A DNA stretch of 64,000 nt from positions 8,190,501 to 8,254,500 of the forward strand of contig BSBN01000140.1 in NCBI GenBank assembly GCA_027924645.1. Direction: 5' to 3'. The notes under the pieces are model-generated. The model was not told the origin of the DNA and did no database searches. It worked only from the letters and a program-made list of their open reading frames with translations. Shown here piece by piece: positions 1-12,823 of this stretch. Source of the stretch: Cunninghamia lanceolata (taxonomy: Eukaryota > Streptophyta > Pinopsida > Cupressales > Cupressaceae). Numbering within the stretch: the stretch's first letter is position 1; the number at the start of each line of letters is the position of its first letter. The translations under genes were made by a program, and so were the position numbers.

Positions 1-479
1 TAATGAATCTCGATGCGATCATACCATAATTTCTCTTGGGTCTATTTTGTTTGTAGACATGTTTCTTTATTTTTCATGCTTTGGGAAGATGTTGCAAGCC
101 TTAAATGGTGAAAATTGGTTGTTATTATGTTATGCCTAATAATAAATCTAGAATTGAATTATGCCTTTAGGGTGGTTAAAATCTCTTAAAATTTGGATGT
201 GATATTGCCATATCTTTATAGAATACATGTTCCCATTAGCAAGGTGAAATATGCAACTATGGTATAGGATTTGTAGTTCTTGGATGATTATTAGAATTTT
301 ATTGAAAATTTGAAAATAAAAAGAAAAGAAAATATTTTTGGGTGATGCAAGATTGCTCTTACAATATGGGATGCTCCTACATCAAACACCTATGGTTGGT
401 TGGAAAGAGTCCCTCACTTTCCAGTGGCTAGATGAAAACCAAGTTAGCCTACCTTAGCATTAAAAATCTAAGATGAATC
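1..479. other. No gene seen; possible flank of a decayed gypsy element
   Basis: AT-rich sequence with no open frame of note on either strand. It lies downstream (in minus-strand sense) of the chromovirus pol remnant that starts at about 480. It could therefore be that element's 3' untranslated region or LTR, but no second copy is in the window to test this. Confidence 0.4.
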
Positions 480-2410
480 TTCAATTTTCCTTCCTTTCCA
501 TAATCTCTAAATTTTCCTTAATCTCCTCTTCGTGTTGTTGCAGTATCTAATTCTTTTGTTATGCTTTTGTATCGATGTCTCCTAATTTTCCTTTGTGATA
601 ATGATATAAATCAACTTGATATTGAATTGACGATAACTCCAAATTCTTCAATAACTTCACTTTATATGCATTTCTTGAATCAAATATTTTTATAATTCTA
701 TAAGTACCAAACATTTTCATTTTTAATTTGTTATATGTTCCAACTAGAAATCCTTCCTCAAATAAACCATCACTTTGTTAACAAAAAAAAAATGACCATG
801 CCTTTTTCTCACTAACTTTCTCCTCTAATTTATCATTTATTTTTTTCAAATGGCTTATTACTTTTGTATATACTTCTTTCATATGTTCTACAAACTCTTA
901 TACTTCTACACTCCTCTTTTTGTCATTGTTGACATATCTCAATTTTGATACATTCCTTCGATTATTTTTGTATGCTACTTCAAATGGTGTCTTCCCCATT
1001 CTTTTGTTTTCTAAATCGTGATATGTAAATTATGATTGTGCTAGGACTATATCCCAATTTCCCATCTTCTCTTTGACCAAATAGCTCAATAAATTGCCTA
1101 AACTCCTATTCACAACTTATGTTTTCCCATTAGTCTATAGGTGATATGTTGAACTAAACATGAAATATATTTTAATATTCTTCTATAATGTCTTCCAAAA
1201 GTATGTGACAAACTAAGTATCTCTATTTGAAACTATACACCTTGGAAACCCATGCAATCTCATCACTTCTCTTAGAAATAAGTTAGCTACATGTACAATA
1301 TCATTTTTCTTCTTAGATGGAATGAAATGTGCAATCCTAGAAGATTTGTCAACTATGAAAAATATAGAGTCATGTGTTCTCTGTGTTCTAGGCAACCCTA
1401 ATAGAAAATCCATACTTATATCTTTCCAAGGCCTCTTTGAAACTAATAATAATTGTTATAACCAAATATTCTTACTACTGCCTTTTGCTAGTTCATAAAT
1501 TCTACAACATTGACCATATGTTCTCACATCCTTATATATTTGAGGCTAAAAAAAGTTTTCACTCATGAATGTCCCTATCTTGTGAACTCCAAAATGACCT
1601 ACTAAACCATTGTTATGCTTCTCCTTGATCAAATTTTCTCTCATTGAGCTTGTTGGAATGCATGGTTGATTACCTTTAAACAAGATGTCATTCTAAATAA
1701 ATAATCAAACCACTACTATCCGTGCTTATAAATTCTTTACATGCCTTCTATACTTCCACAAAATTAGTAGTAGCTTCATACAAGTGCTTTAGTTCATCAA
1801 ATCCTACTACTTGTACTCACATTTCTATTAGTAAATTATGTCTCCTACTTAACACATCTACAAGCTTGTTTGATTTTCCAGTTCTATGCGTTAATACTAA
1901 ATAATACATTTGAATAAATTGTACCCATTTCACATGTCTTTAATTCAACTTACATTGACTTCAAATATTACAAAGCTTGATGATTTGTATATAACACAAA
2001 TTATTTTAGCAATAAATAATGTATCCACTTCTTCAATGATTGACTTATGGCATAAAATTCCTAATAATAGACTAGGTATCTCTTTGTTTCATCAATCAAT
2101 TTCTCACTGCAATAAGCTACTAGTATACCTTCCAAATTTAACATAGCTCCTATTGCATTTCCACTCATATCACTATCAACATTAAATACTTTGTAAAAAT
2201 ATAGTAATTCTAACATTGATTGCTTAATTTCCTTCTCCTTTACTAATTCAAAGTTTCTATTTACTCAAGACGTCCATTTGAATTTATTCTTATCTCGTCT
2301 GATAGTATCAATTACTATTGCACATATGCCAATAAAATCTCTAACAAATTTCCTATAGAAACTTGCCAAACCATGAAAATATCTTACCTATCCAACATTC
2401 ACTAGAGTAG
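480..2410 (-). pseudogene. Decayed Ty3/gypsy (chromovirus-like) pol fragment
   Basis: Read on the minus strand, this is the C-terminal half of a gypsy polyprotein. In order it shows the end of the RT thumb (a FHGLASFYRKFV-like stretch near 2390), RNase H ending in a SNKLVDVLSRRH-like segment (about 1850), an integrase zinc-binding region, and the integrase core. The core is clearest at 1213-1413: [20 protein letters not shown], then [16 protein letters not shown] and [18 protein letters not shown]. Beyond it are remnants of the post-core region (NKVMVYLRKDF near 770-800). Stops and frameshifts break it throughout. RT fingers and palm, protease and gag are missing at the right end, so the copy is truncated near 2410. 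The GLPRTQR and HFIP motifs are typical of chromoviruses. No chromodomain could be recognised. Confidence 0.8.
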
Positions 2411-5406
2411 TGTTGTGCCTCACACATTTTTCCTTATCAAATAGGGATCCCCTATTTTGTCTTAAATTTCTTTTGTGCCTTCACCTTTTAGGCCTTGTTG
2501 CATCTTTGTGTTTTTGGTCTTATATTTTTGCATTTGATTTTCTATTTGTGTTTTAAGTCCTTTATTTCTTGTTGGAGTTTAAAATTTTGTCATGGTGGCA
2601 TGATAATAAATGCATCTACGAAACCCTGGTCTCCCCTTTTTCTAGGCATTTATTACTGGTTCACTATGACACCTTTGTTGGAGTTTTAGGGTTTTGCCTA
2701 TTGGGCTACCTACCCAACATGAGTCACAAGCATGTGTAATCCGTCAACTTTGATGCTTGGTATGGGATCTAACCTAACCCCAACCTACCCTTAGTTTCAT
2801 GCATTTATGGTGTTTTTTTTGCATGTGCGAGTTTGGATTTTGGGGTTGATTGGGTCTCATTTTTACTCATTTTTATTTTGGCTCCTTTGTATTCTCAAGC
2901 TTTGATGTAGAGTATATCTATGTTGGATCTTGATTGATTGTGTTTGTGGTGAGATATGAAAATGATAGATTGCCATCATTTTTAAGGTCATTCATCTACC
3001 ATCCTCTTCATTTCATTTCTTCACATTTTATAGGTAGAATTCATGTGCCTTAATTGCTTCATTTCATGGCATTTAGTGTAATGTCCACCCTAGTTTGTGC
3101 TTTGTATACTTTTTGATTCATGTGTTATATGTTGTTCTAAGTGTTTATCAATGTATTATGTGATTATTATGCTTTGATGCATTGCACTAAACTTGGTGAC
3201 AAGGTCTATGGTGTCATCGATGGGTTCTGAGGGTGTATTATTCGTGACCATCAAGGTGTTTCTGATGGGGTTGTGCTTTATTATTTGGTTTCCAACTATG
3301 CATTATGGGATGCGTACATTGTGATTGTGCATGTTAGATAATTCTAGTGCTTCAGCTTCACTATTTTTTGTATAATTGTTATAATTGTGATTGTCGTATT
3401 ACTCCTGCATTGTTAAATGTTTCCATTTATGCATCATGTTCGTGGATCATGCTAGTCATAGATGATTATAGTGGAAGTGATTATTTTATATCATGTGTGG
3501 TTATACCATGTTGGAGTGGATTATGTTTCTTTGGCTATTATATGTGGAGCAGGTGCGCCTGATGGTTGACTTGAGTGTGCAGGTAATTATAGGTGTTAAC
3601 TAATGTGTGAAATGTGGAGAAGGTAGACATGGGATGCTAAGCCATCTCATCCTTATCCTTCTGTTGTGGAAACTAATAATGTGTTCTTGAAGTCAAGTGT
3701 GTGTGTTTCCTTATCATTTCACACTTTATTTTAAATGATCTCAAAAAACATGTTTTCCATGTTTTTGGAATATTTTAATGATTAATTATCTTAGCAAAAA
3801 TACATATTGCACTATATTATTCTAGGGGAATAAATTTAAATGATTTTGAATTATTTCTAAAATTTAATATGTTTTTGTCAAAAAGGTAGAATTGCATTAA
3901 ATTAAAAAATGAAATTCCTGATATGGCATGTTTAGACTTTTTGGAATGAGATTGAGTTAAAAAGGAAATTACCTATTTGGAATAGTTGCAATAAGTTCAT
4001 TAGCTAATTTTCTATTACTAAATGTGTTGCTTGAAAGGTATTTAGAAGTTTACATATTGTTAAATCAATTTTAATGTTCCTAGGTATTTTATTAAATTAT
4101 TTAGATTAGTAATATAAAATGAATTAGATATATTTTGAAATGGTGTGTTAAATGAATATATTTTGTTTCATTATTGATTTAAAAACATTATTGTAAGTGA
4201 ATTTTATATTCTATTTTAAATTAGGGTTTTTGGGTGTTAATAGGGAAAAAGGAGTTATTTATTTGATTCTTTTTTTTCCTCTTCATTTGCTCTCTCCTCT
4301 TAAACCCTCTCTTGTTGGAAAGAAGGATTTTCTCCATGAATGAAAGAAACGTTGAATTGCTTGGTTCAAGTGGAGTGGATTTGAATTGTGGATGCTTGTG
4401 TGTGATCAAAGATTGCTCTCAAAACACTCTTCTCCTCCTTGGATTGCTTGTAGGAAAGGTATGATTCTTGAATATTTCCTTTGTTTTAAATTTGTATGCT
4501 TTATTCGTTGCCATGCCACATTTAGTGGATTGCTATGGCATCTTGATTAGGGAAGTAAAACTTAAATATGAATTTATGGTTGTTTTATGTAATTTTTCTT
4601 TTATGTTCTTGGTTGGAAACATGCAAAAATAAATAGGGTTATGGAAAATTTTACCTAGGATTACCCACCTTATTTTTATTGCATATTTGGAATGTTGTGC
4701 ATTTATTCTATAATTGGTAGTTGTCAAATTTCCATTTGAGTTTGAAACATGAGAGTTAGAAATGGCTCAAGGTAGCAAAGTTTGCAACAATGGTGAATTT
4801 GGGTTTTTATGGTTTTTCATGCAATTAGAAATCAAAAAATGAAATTCCAATTTTAAACCTTTCTTTTATTAATTTTAATGTGGGATGACTAGTCTCCCAT
4901 AGAAAATAATTTTTTGCATCTTTTGAGAATATGTTGTGATTTTGTCACCTCATAAACCATGATCCACCACTGCCACTTCTTGCCATTTGCAACCCTTGGC
5001 TCACTACCTCCAGCAACTTCTGGCCCACTAAAAATGTAGACACCTTATGCTCATTGCATTCTGGAGTCATAAGCATTTAGGCTCACACACAACTCACTAC
5101 CCTTGATTCACACCCACATCATCATCTCTCACTTTCTCCACTCAACTTCATCTTACATTTACGCCATATACAACTAAGACCTATCTAAATTTGGTTGGCC
5201 GTAATGAAGCATGTGAATTACACACATGCAACATCATTTAGGTTGACACTAAACACTTCCGTAGTGGAAAGAAGTGAAAGTGGACCATGTCAAGGGATGA
5301 CCATGACTCAAATCAATATCACCAAGCTACTCATCACATCCATAATCCATGAGGTACCTTCACAAATTATGCTAGTAAGCCAGGTCAGCCAAACCTGAGC
5401 TAATGA
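2411..5406. other. About 3 kb without a supportable gene
   Basis: No ORF here shows a recognisable domain on either strand; the longest open stretches are 60-70 codons and low-complexity. The sequence is AT-rich with many short T runs. No paired direct repeat with TG...CA ends was found. It may hold old LTR or untranslated sequence belonging to the gypsy remnant on its left or to the host element on its right. Confidence 0.4.
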
Positions 5407-5726
5407 CCATATTCTAACTTCTTCAAGTCAAAGAACATCATGCGGACTAGAGAGAGACAATCCAAAACATTCACGCACCTTCCTAAAATACTCATCATCA
5501 TCATAAACTTTTACAACAGTGGTGAAACAATCTAAATCAAAGAATGTCTTCATTATGCATATCAAGACACATTATTACTGATCACCAATGTAAGAACCAA
5601 ACTTGCGGAGTATTCCAACACTAGAAACTTTAAAGGAAGGTGGATAAAGATAGTATAAGCACTCTCCTAGATCCGCAAGATAGGAAACATCAATGCAGAG
5701 AAATGCAGAACAATTTCATTTCTCCC
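5407..5726 (+). pseudogene. Host ORF, piece 1 (unknown retroelement accessory protein)
   Basis: A plus-strand frame is open from about 5407 except for three stops (near 5530, 5655 and 5670). It runs up to the TSD of the element at 5727. It reads on after that element at 8168: ...CRTISFLP joins DSLLYRQTLYQTY... in one frame once the insertion and one TSD copy are removed. This makes it the earliest visible part of the degraded ORF continued at 8168, 14571, 49747 and 57354. The protein family is not recognised. Whether the true start lies in this piece cannot be told. Confidence 0.45.
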
Positions 5727-6658
5727 TGGTGTAGGAGCACCTTGGCAAATTAATGTTGCCCTAGACAAATCTTTGGAGTTTGATTAAATTTTTAATGATT
5801 CAACTTTGTAATGAGGTTAATCAAGTCACTATTATGTGTTTAGATCATTAGGAGGTTCAAATATGCAAAATATTGCATACAATGTAATAGGTTGTTATGT
5901 AAAAGTGCATAAAAATGCAAAAAAAATGCAATAGGATGGAATACCAAAGGTCATTCGCTTGGAGGAAGTTAGAACTCAGTTAGAAACTGAAGAGTCATGA
6001 TGTAATGCCTTTAAAATGCCTTGTACCCATTTGTGAAGATGGAGGGGAGAAGGTTGGAGAATGTGGGTTGTTACATTTTGATGTGATATCAATAAAAGAT
6101 ACCCTTGTTTCTATATTTCTGAATGTTAAACTGTTGTTTCAGAGATTGGTACAGATTTTTATGGATTTTATATGACTAGAATGTAGTATGGATGGAAAGA
6201 GTATTGATTCTATTTTCCATTTCTTTTTGTTGCATCAAATTTCATTAATATTTGAATAAGTTATGGCATTTTTATTGAGGGTAGATCTGCAGAGTTTAAT
6301 TTTCTAAAAATGCAGTCTGAAAATATGCATGGTACAGCCTGGTACAGCCTCACATTGATGCATATAATAGATGGATGGAAAGATATGTGTTTCTAGTTCA
6401 CAATTATTTTTGTTTAGTATAATTTCATTAAGTTTTGTGAGGGATATTACAATTTTGGTGAGGGCAGGTCTGAACGCTGCCTAGGGTTTGCAGTTTTGGG
6501 AAAAAAATCATAACCTTCTCCCCTACCATTGGATCTTCATGAAAATTGGAGGAAAAATATGTATTAATGTTCTCTTCAACCTGACCAAAGCAATTGGATT
6601 AGTTATTTGATTTGTTAATGTTATTAAGGATAGTTTTGGTCCTCCTACCTCTGCATCA
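5727..6658 (+). repeat. 5' LTR of the small non-autonomous element
   Basis: 932 bp, matching 7231-8162 along its whole length. The repeat begins at the GGAGCACCTTGGC block and ends CCTCTGCATCA directly before the primer-binding site. Confidence 0.87.
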
Positions 6659-6661
6659 TAT

Positions 6662-6673
6662 TGGTATCAGAGC
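6662..6673 (+). other. Primer-binding site (tRNA-Met type) of the small element
   Basis: TGGTATCAGAGC begins three bases after the LTR terminal CA. It is the standard complement of the initiator tRNA-Met 3' end used by many plant LTR elements. Confidence 0.85.
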
Positions 6674-7230
6674 TAGCAAAAGCTCTGGGAGGAGATGAAG
6701 AATATGTTATGTTGGTGACCATTATTTTCTAAGTTGTTTGGTTGTAGGTGCTTGGTCCATCTAACTACAGAAGGATGTTTTCTAAGGTTTTGTGTATGGG
6801 CAGACAAAATGAGGTCTGTCATGACTATTCACAATGGAGATTGGGCTGGATAAGGGTGCATAGAGAAACCACTGAGGAGAGAGTGGTAGGTGCATCACTA
6901 GGATCTGCTATTGGATGAGATGAATGGTTTGGTGAGTTGGTTTTTTGTGAAGCAGTGAGAGAGATGGATACCTGACTGAAGAAGCACTCGAGGTTGCAGT
7001 CGGAAGAGTACTCCATTGATGGGAGTAGAAGGAGCCTGAAGAAGCTCTAAAGTTGATAGTTGTTGGATTTTGTTGGTTGGTTGGTCACTAGCTATGGATG
7101 TAAAGATTGGAAGCCTGAAGCTGAGAAGATTGAAGCTAAAGATGAAGAGACAGATAGAGGAAATGTAGAAAAAGATTTTTTGTTGCAGGTACATTTCCAA
7201 GGGACTTGGAAATTTTGTTGGTTGGTTGTA

Positions 7231-8162
7231 TGTTGCAGGAGCACCTTGGCAAATTAATGTTGCCCTAGACAAATCTTTGGAGTTTGATTAAATTTTTAAT
7301 GATTCAACTTTGTAATGAGGTTAATCAAGTAACTATTATGTGTTTAGCTCATTAGGAGGTTCAAATATGGAAAATATTGCATACAATGTAATAGGTTGTT
7401 ATGTAAAAGTGCATAAAAATGCAAAAAAAATGCAATAGGATGGAATACCAAAGGTCATTCGCTTGGAGGAAGTTAGAAGTTAGTTAGAAACTGAAGAGTC
7501 ATGATGTCATGCCTTTAAAAGGCCTTGTATCCATTTGTGAAGGCGGAGGGGAGAAGGTTGGAGAATGTGGGTTGTTACATTTTGATGTGATATCAATAAA
7601 AGATACCCTTGTTTCTGTATTTCTGAATGTTAAACTGTTGTTTCAGAGATTGGTATGGATTTGTATAGATTTTATATGACTTGAATGTGGTATGGATGTA
7701 AAGAGTATTGAGTCTACTTTCCATTTCTATTTGTTGCATCAAATTTCATTAAGAGTTGAATAAGTTATGGCATTTTTATTGAGGGTAGGTCTATAGAGTT
7801 TAATTTTCTAAAAATGCAGTCTGAAAATATGCATGGTATGGCCTAGTACAGTCTCACATTGATGCATAAAATAGATGGATGGAAAGATATGTGTTTCTAG
7901 TTTACAGTTATTTTTGTTTGGTATAATTTCATTAAGTTTTGTTAGAGATATTGTAATTTTGGTGAGGGAAGGTCTGAACGCTACCTAGGGTTTGCAGTTT
8001 TGGGAAAAAAATTATAACCTTCTCCCCTACCATTGGATCTTCATGAAAATTGGAGAAAAAATATGTATTAATGTTCTCTTCAACCTGACCAAAGCAATTG
8101 GATTAGTTATTTGATTTGTTAATGTTATTGAGGATAGTTTTGGTCCTCCTACCTTTGCATCA
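7231..8162 (+). repeat. 3' LTR of the small non-autonomous element
   Basis: Starts TGTTGCAGGAGC and ends TTTGCATCA, followed by the TSD ctccc. No clean polypurine tract lies directly before it. Confidence 0.87.
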
Positions 8163-8167
8163 CTCCC

Positions 8168-8350
8168 AGACAGTCTTTTATACAGGCAAACACTTTATCA
8201 AACATATATTCCACATCCACATGATCCAGAACCTAAAACTCTGGATATAATACCTGTAAACACCTCCAATCAACACTTCCAAACTGCACAATTATATCTT
8301 TAAATAGGAAGAAATGTGGAGTAGAATACTAAAAATACCTATGATACACT
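8168..8350 (+). pseudogene. Host ORF, piece 2
   Basis: A 183-bp island between two LTR elements. Its plus frame (SLLYRQTLYQTYIP and so on, ending NTYDT) is broken only by a TAA (near 8302) and a TAG (near 8320). It joins on the left to piece 1 and on the right to piece 3 when the flanking insertions and one TSD copy each are removed. No domain was recognised. Confidence 0.45.
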
Positions 8351-10092
8351 TGTTAGTGAACAGATTTGTCCTTCGAAAATAAATGCAAAAAATGACTCCA
8401 GATGCCTATAAAGAAGAATAAACAATACTAACATTTGGATAAGTTACCATTGGGTTGACAACTTTCTCTAAATTTTTAGAGGTACAATTCCCTCCTAAGA
8501 TATGCAATGAATAAAAATAAGGGGTGTGCTTTTAACTGGAAATCATAAAAGGTGCATTAACATCTACCCATCACCATGAAATAGATGTGCATGGCCGATT
8601 ATGGAAAGAAATGAATGGAAATAAATGATACACAACCCACCTATCCAACATTCACAAACAAGGATAAATTGATTTAAAGATACAGATATATTCCTCTTTA
8701 ACACATACCAACATAAAAGAAGCAATATTGAAGATAGATTACAAATTGACACAAAAACAATTGCAATCACAGAAGATACTTAGAGACACAAAGTTCTGTA
8801 AGTAATTCTTCATTTCTTCAATATAATAAAACTCAAAGTTTCTGCAATGCCTCCATACATAAGTTGAGCTAAGAAAAATACAACTGGAAAATAAACAGAA
8901 TAAACTTGCTCTCCTTCCCCTGTTCACAGAAAACTGAAAAAAGATGCCTTTCCTTCAAAAGCGCTTCACTTTATATAATTTTTCAAAACATCCCCCAAAA
9001 CTATAACTATTCGAAAAAGTCTTTTTCAAGTAACTGTTATTTAAAAAGTGACCTAAAAAATGGAAATGGTTACATTATATCAAAATTTTAATTATCATCA
9101 CTAATTACAAAAGAACCTCATACATGCAAGACAAGTGGCATTAGACTTCCCTACCTCCTAATTCTAGGTGAATTTCCATAAAAAGTTGGTGTAACTCAGC
9201 ATGTTCTTCTTCTTCCAGGATGAAAATCATCCTGCGGTATTCAGCATAACTGGTTTTCTCCTTCCAAGCAACTATGCGTAGCTAAGAAATAATATCAATT
9301 TGCTCCTCCTCAGGCCAATGTAAATCAAGCTATAGAATAGGCATAGGTTCATCATCCCAAATTTCATTATCCGTAGGAAGTCCCATTAAAAGATGACTTG
9401 GTCAACAAGAAAGACTGAACTTAGAGAGCACCGTCACCTTTCTCTACAGTCAAGTTTATTTAATTATGCCAATGAGTAATGATGGTTTTTAAACTCCTTA
9501 ATGTCGTGCTACCACCTTAGCCAGCTCCATTACACTTGTCATTTAAGAGGTAATTAATGCATCATTGATTTTGTATCTTAAGAAATGAGTCTCAAGATTG
9601 AGCTCGCATTTCATAACTCCACAAAAAAATATTCTCATTGCATACCACACGAGTAATCTGATGAGCTGACAATACCTTGAAAAACAAGCACTGTGAAGAT
9701 GTTGAGTAGTCAGGGGTTGGAGCAGATTCTAGACTTTGAACCTTGAGAAGGAGTTCACAAAATTTGAAAATTCCTAACAATGAGTGAGGTCAGGGCATCA
9801 GAGCTCTTATGATCCTTTGAACCATTAGAGTGATATTCAAAAGTTTAAACTTCCCCGAAAAAAAGGAGAGGTCAGGAAGTCATTCATTTCTCACACTTAA
9901 GAACATAACTTGAGGAAACAAAAAATTCAAGAACTTGAAAAATGCCTGATGACAAAGACTCATAAAAAAATATTCCTAAGACTTCAAAACTTTTTGGGAT
10001 GAAAAATGACTGGACTAGGGCAAAGCGATGATTACATAAATCCCTATGCACTAAAATTTGAAAAAAAATTGGTTCAATTTTTTTGGGTAACA
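8351..10092 (-). repeat. 3' LTR of the Gag-only element
   Basis: 1742 bp, collinear with 12824-14565. Short ORFs in it (for example 8564-8770 and 8739-8927 on minus) recur at the same offset in the other LTR only because the two are copies. They are not treated as genes. Confidence 0.9.
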
Positions 10093-10557
10093 ATAGGCTC
10101 TAATTAGGGACAAGGACTAGAAAGGATGAAGCAAGAAACCTAGAATCATAAGCATGGACCAATGCCTTATCCATTGGGCAACGAAATCAGATAGCACAAG
10201 GGACAAAGAAGCTAAAACAAGCCAAAAATAGGATGAATGGGAAACTAGACTACGAGCACAACAAAAACTCCTAATATGTACATGGCAAGAAGATCCTATC
10301 TCCAGATGACTCCAGAATGGTTATGCAAAACCATTAATTGGCTAGGAGAAATAGCTGCCTGTGCAAAACAATGTCAGATGGGTGAATAGTCCACAAGCAA
10401 CTAGTTGCCAACTAGTGACCATCGTGATCAAACTGATAAAAATGACTTCCCATAAAAACCCTCTAGATCTGTCTTGATGTCTAAGAAGTCATTTTTCATT
10501 GTACACTTCTTGACGACTCATACCAACATTGCCTAGCATATGACTATCAACACCTGC

Positions 10558-12792
10558 CTATATAGTCTCATATAAAATGTCATAATACATTTGATTTTGC
10601 AAAGATGGAGAAGTCAGCCCCTGGATTGGACAACCCACACACAATTCATGAAATGAAGATTTTGAATTTTGACTTGCAACATATGGCCTGCTATGCCCTA
10701 TATAACTACCCTTCTTAGCAACAAACAAACCGATATCCAATACCTGAAAATAACCCTTTGAATCATTGAAACACCAACCATCAACCATACATGTCTGAGG
10801 CTGAAAGTCCATATTGTAGACAGTATTCCCATGTTGATGGAAATTACCTTCAACAGAAACCATATTCTATTTTTGTGCTAAAACTGATTCATGTATTATA
10901 TGGCCCACTTTATCATTTCCCTCCTCAAAATTATTGCATATATTTCTAACACAAGTTTCTTTCAATGAATCATTCTCAAAAGGCATAATTGTATCATCAA
11001 AGTCAAGTGAATCAAAGATGTAACTTTCACTCACCTTTGGTTGTATATGCACCAGAGAAACAACTTCACTTTCACCTTTTTCTTCGTATGCTTCCACTGC
11101 TTCTTCAGCCGACATTTCAAAAGAATTTTTAGTCTCCATATTGCTGTCCTCTTTTTACAAATGGTGCATTGTGGCATGATACTCTTCATCATGTGTATCT
11201 TTTTTGCAAACAAAAGTCTTCTCATGGCTGCAAGCAAGAAAATGTGTATCTTTTCCACATCTTTGTTCAATTTCTTGCAAAGTTCTAAGCAAGGCTAGGT
11301 GTACTTTATCAGATTGAAACTGCATATTGTCATAAAAAATCTTTCAAAAGCTTACTTGTGTAGGATCATCTAGTACCTGTTTATTTTGAGATGCAGGTAT
11401 AGAAGAGGTGAAGTCTTCATCATTACTAAGAGGATAAGTACATGGGGAATACAATTCATCCATTCTCTTATCAAGCTCTTCTTTGTCTTCTTTCTTATCA
11501 TGGGAGGCATGAGTGACTTTCAAATCTTCTTTAAAGATTTTAGCATTTATGACCTCTTCTTGCAGCCACACTTCTATATTATTTGACTCGGGAGATGTGA
11601 AGCCTTCATGTTCAACTTGCATGTATACTAGAGGAAAGGTATTAATAACCTTTTCTTCATGCTCTATACTCCCATGTTGCTTTTCATTACTTGAAAAAGT
11701 AAATGATTCTATCTCTGCAGTAGACAAGGGAGCCAAAATAGTGCAATTTGCATAACCTCCTCTACCATTTATATCATGGGAGGATTATTCATCTTCTACA
11801 TTACATGGGAAAACTATAGATTTATTATTGTCTTCCTCATCATGCAAATAATAAGCTTCAACTCTCCTATCCATACAAGATTTAATTTCTACAGCGCTTA
11901 CTTCTCTTCTACCAAAATGTTTGGAACAAAAAATAGAGAGATTGAAGCATTCAATAGAAGGGGGTTGAGCATTATGGAAACATACAGGCTGAACACTTTG
12001 TTTACACATGATAGATTCTTTCATAGGTTTGCTACTCAAATAACTCACAACCTGACTTTTCCATAAACCACTTAATATCAAATCATCTTGAATCTTTACC
12101 ACCTCTTGCTGAGAAATTTTAATATCATTCAATTTACTCCATTTTAAATCAAACTGAACATCAGGGTGCAAAGAGGAAATAAAGGTACAAAGCTGAAGTT
12201 GCTCACTTGGTTTTACAGAGGTAGGAATCTTCTTGAGCAGCCAGCTGAAACTGTCCACAAAATCTCTCATGGATTCACCTTCTTGCTTTTGAATGTGGAA
12301 GAATTGATACAACAAGGAAGCTTCATCAACAGGAACCTTATATATTGCTAAAAACTTCTTCTTCAATGATTCCCAATCGGTTATGCACTTCTCTTCTAAA
12401 TAACAAAACCAATTTGCTGTAGGCCCAACCAAAGATTCAATAAATAATCTTACAAAAACATTTTCTTCACTTACCCCTAGGATACCACATGCAACTATGA
12501 ATGCTAGAATATGGTTTTCAGCATCTTGAGAGTCTTCTCCACTGAAATTGGAAAATGTTTTCGTGATCCCTTTGACAATGGTGAATATTGAGATGAAGAA
12601 AGAGGCCCAAAGTGACTTCCCCATGGCTAGGAAGAAATCGATGCCATAATGCAAATCTAAAAAAGAAATCAAACAGGAATCTTTGCTTGAATGAATTGTT
12701 TCTTGATACATTACATTTTGTAGAGCTGCCAACCTCCGATCTTGGGGAGGCACCTTTAAATTGTTGGGAACATAATAACACTGATCTATCAC
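10558..12792 (-). pseudogene. gag: Gag-like protein of a non-autonomous element, about 745 codons with stops
   Basis: Begins 31 bases inside the 5' LTR boundary at an ATG (12792) and stays in one minus-strand frame for 2235 bp, broken only by about four stops (near 11785, 11344, 11143 and 10864). Residues 1-335 contain a Retrotrans_gag-type region: NFSGEDSQDAENHILAF, TANWFCYLEE, DWESLKKKFLAIY and a DFVDSFSWLLKKI-like helix. The remainder is acidic with no zinc knuckle seen. No pol domain follows, and the frame ends about 470 bp short of the 3' LTR. Loss of activity by point mutation rather than frameshift suggests the frame was maintained until recently. Family assignment is by motif reading only. 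Confidence 0.75.
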
Positions 12793-12800
12793 TTTCCAAT

Positions 12801-12817
12801 CCCTAGTAGAGTCACCA
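12801..12817 (-). other. Primer-binding site-like sequence of the Gag-only element
   Basis: The minus strand reads TGGTGACTCTACTAGGG, starting six bases from the LTR terminus. It begins with the TGG expected opposite a tRNA CCA end. It is not the tRNA-Met type used by the copia elements in this window. The cognate tRNA was not determined. Confidence 0.65.
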
Positions 12818-12823
12818 AAAATA

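Larger units (their letters stand above)
5727..8162 (+). mobile_element. Small non-autonomous LTR retrotransposon, complete
   Basis: Two direct repeats of 932 bp (5727-6658 and 7231-8162), diverged by point changes, flank a 572-bp interior. The whole is bounded by a 5-bp TSD ctccc (5722-5726 and 8163-8167). LTR 1 ends in CA and is followed by TGGTATCAGAGC (6662-6673), the usual initiator-tRNA-Met primer-binding site, which fixes the plus orientation. The left end reads TGGTGTAGGAGC and the right LTR TGTTGCAGGAGC, so the 5' terminus has drifted. The interior holds no Gag, protease or pol motif, so mobilisation would have depended on proteins from another element. LTRs this long relative to the interior do not fit the short-LTR TRIM class well. 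Confidence 0.88.

Noticed and set aside
1722..2146. Small plus-strand ORFs over the gypsy remnant
   Set aside because: Antisense to the recognisable RNase H/integrase reading on the minus strand.
6898..7272. 124-codon minus-strand ORF in the small non-autonomous element
   Set aside because: It crosses the interior/LTR boundary, lacks motifs and is antisense to the element.
8564..8927. Minus-strand ORFs that recur at 13038-13401 and could be taken for a paralogous gene pair
   Set aside because: They occupy the same offset in the two LTRs of the Gag-only element and have no domain or coding signal; they recur because the LTR is duplicated.
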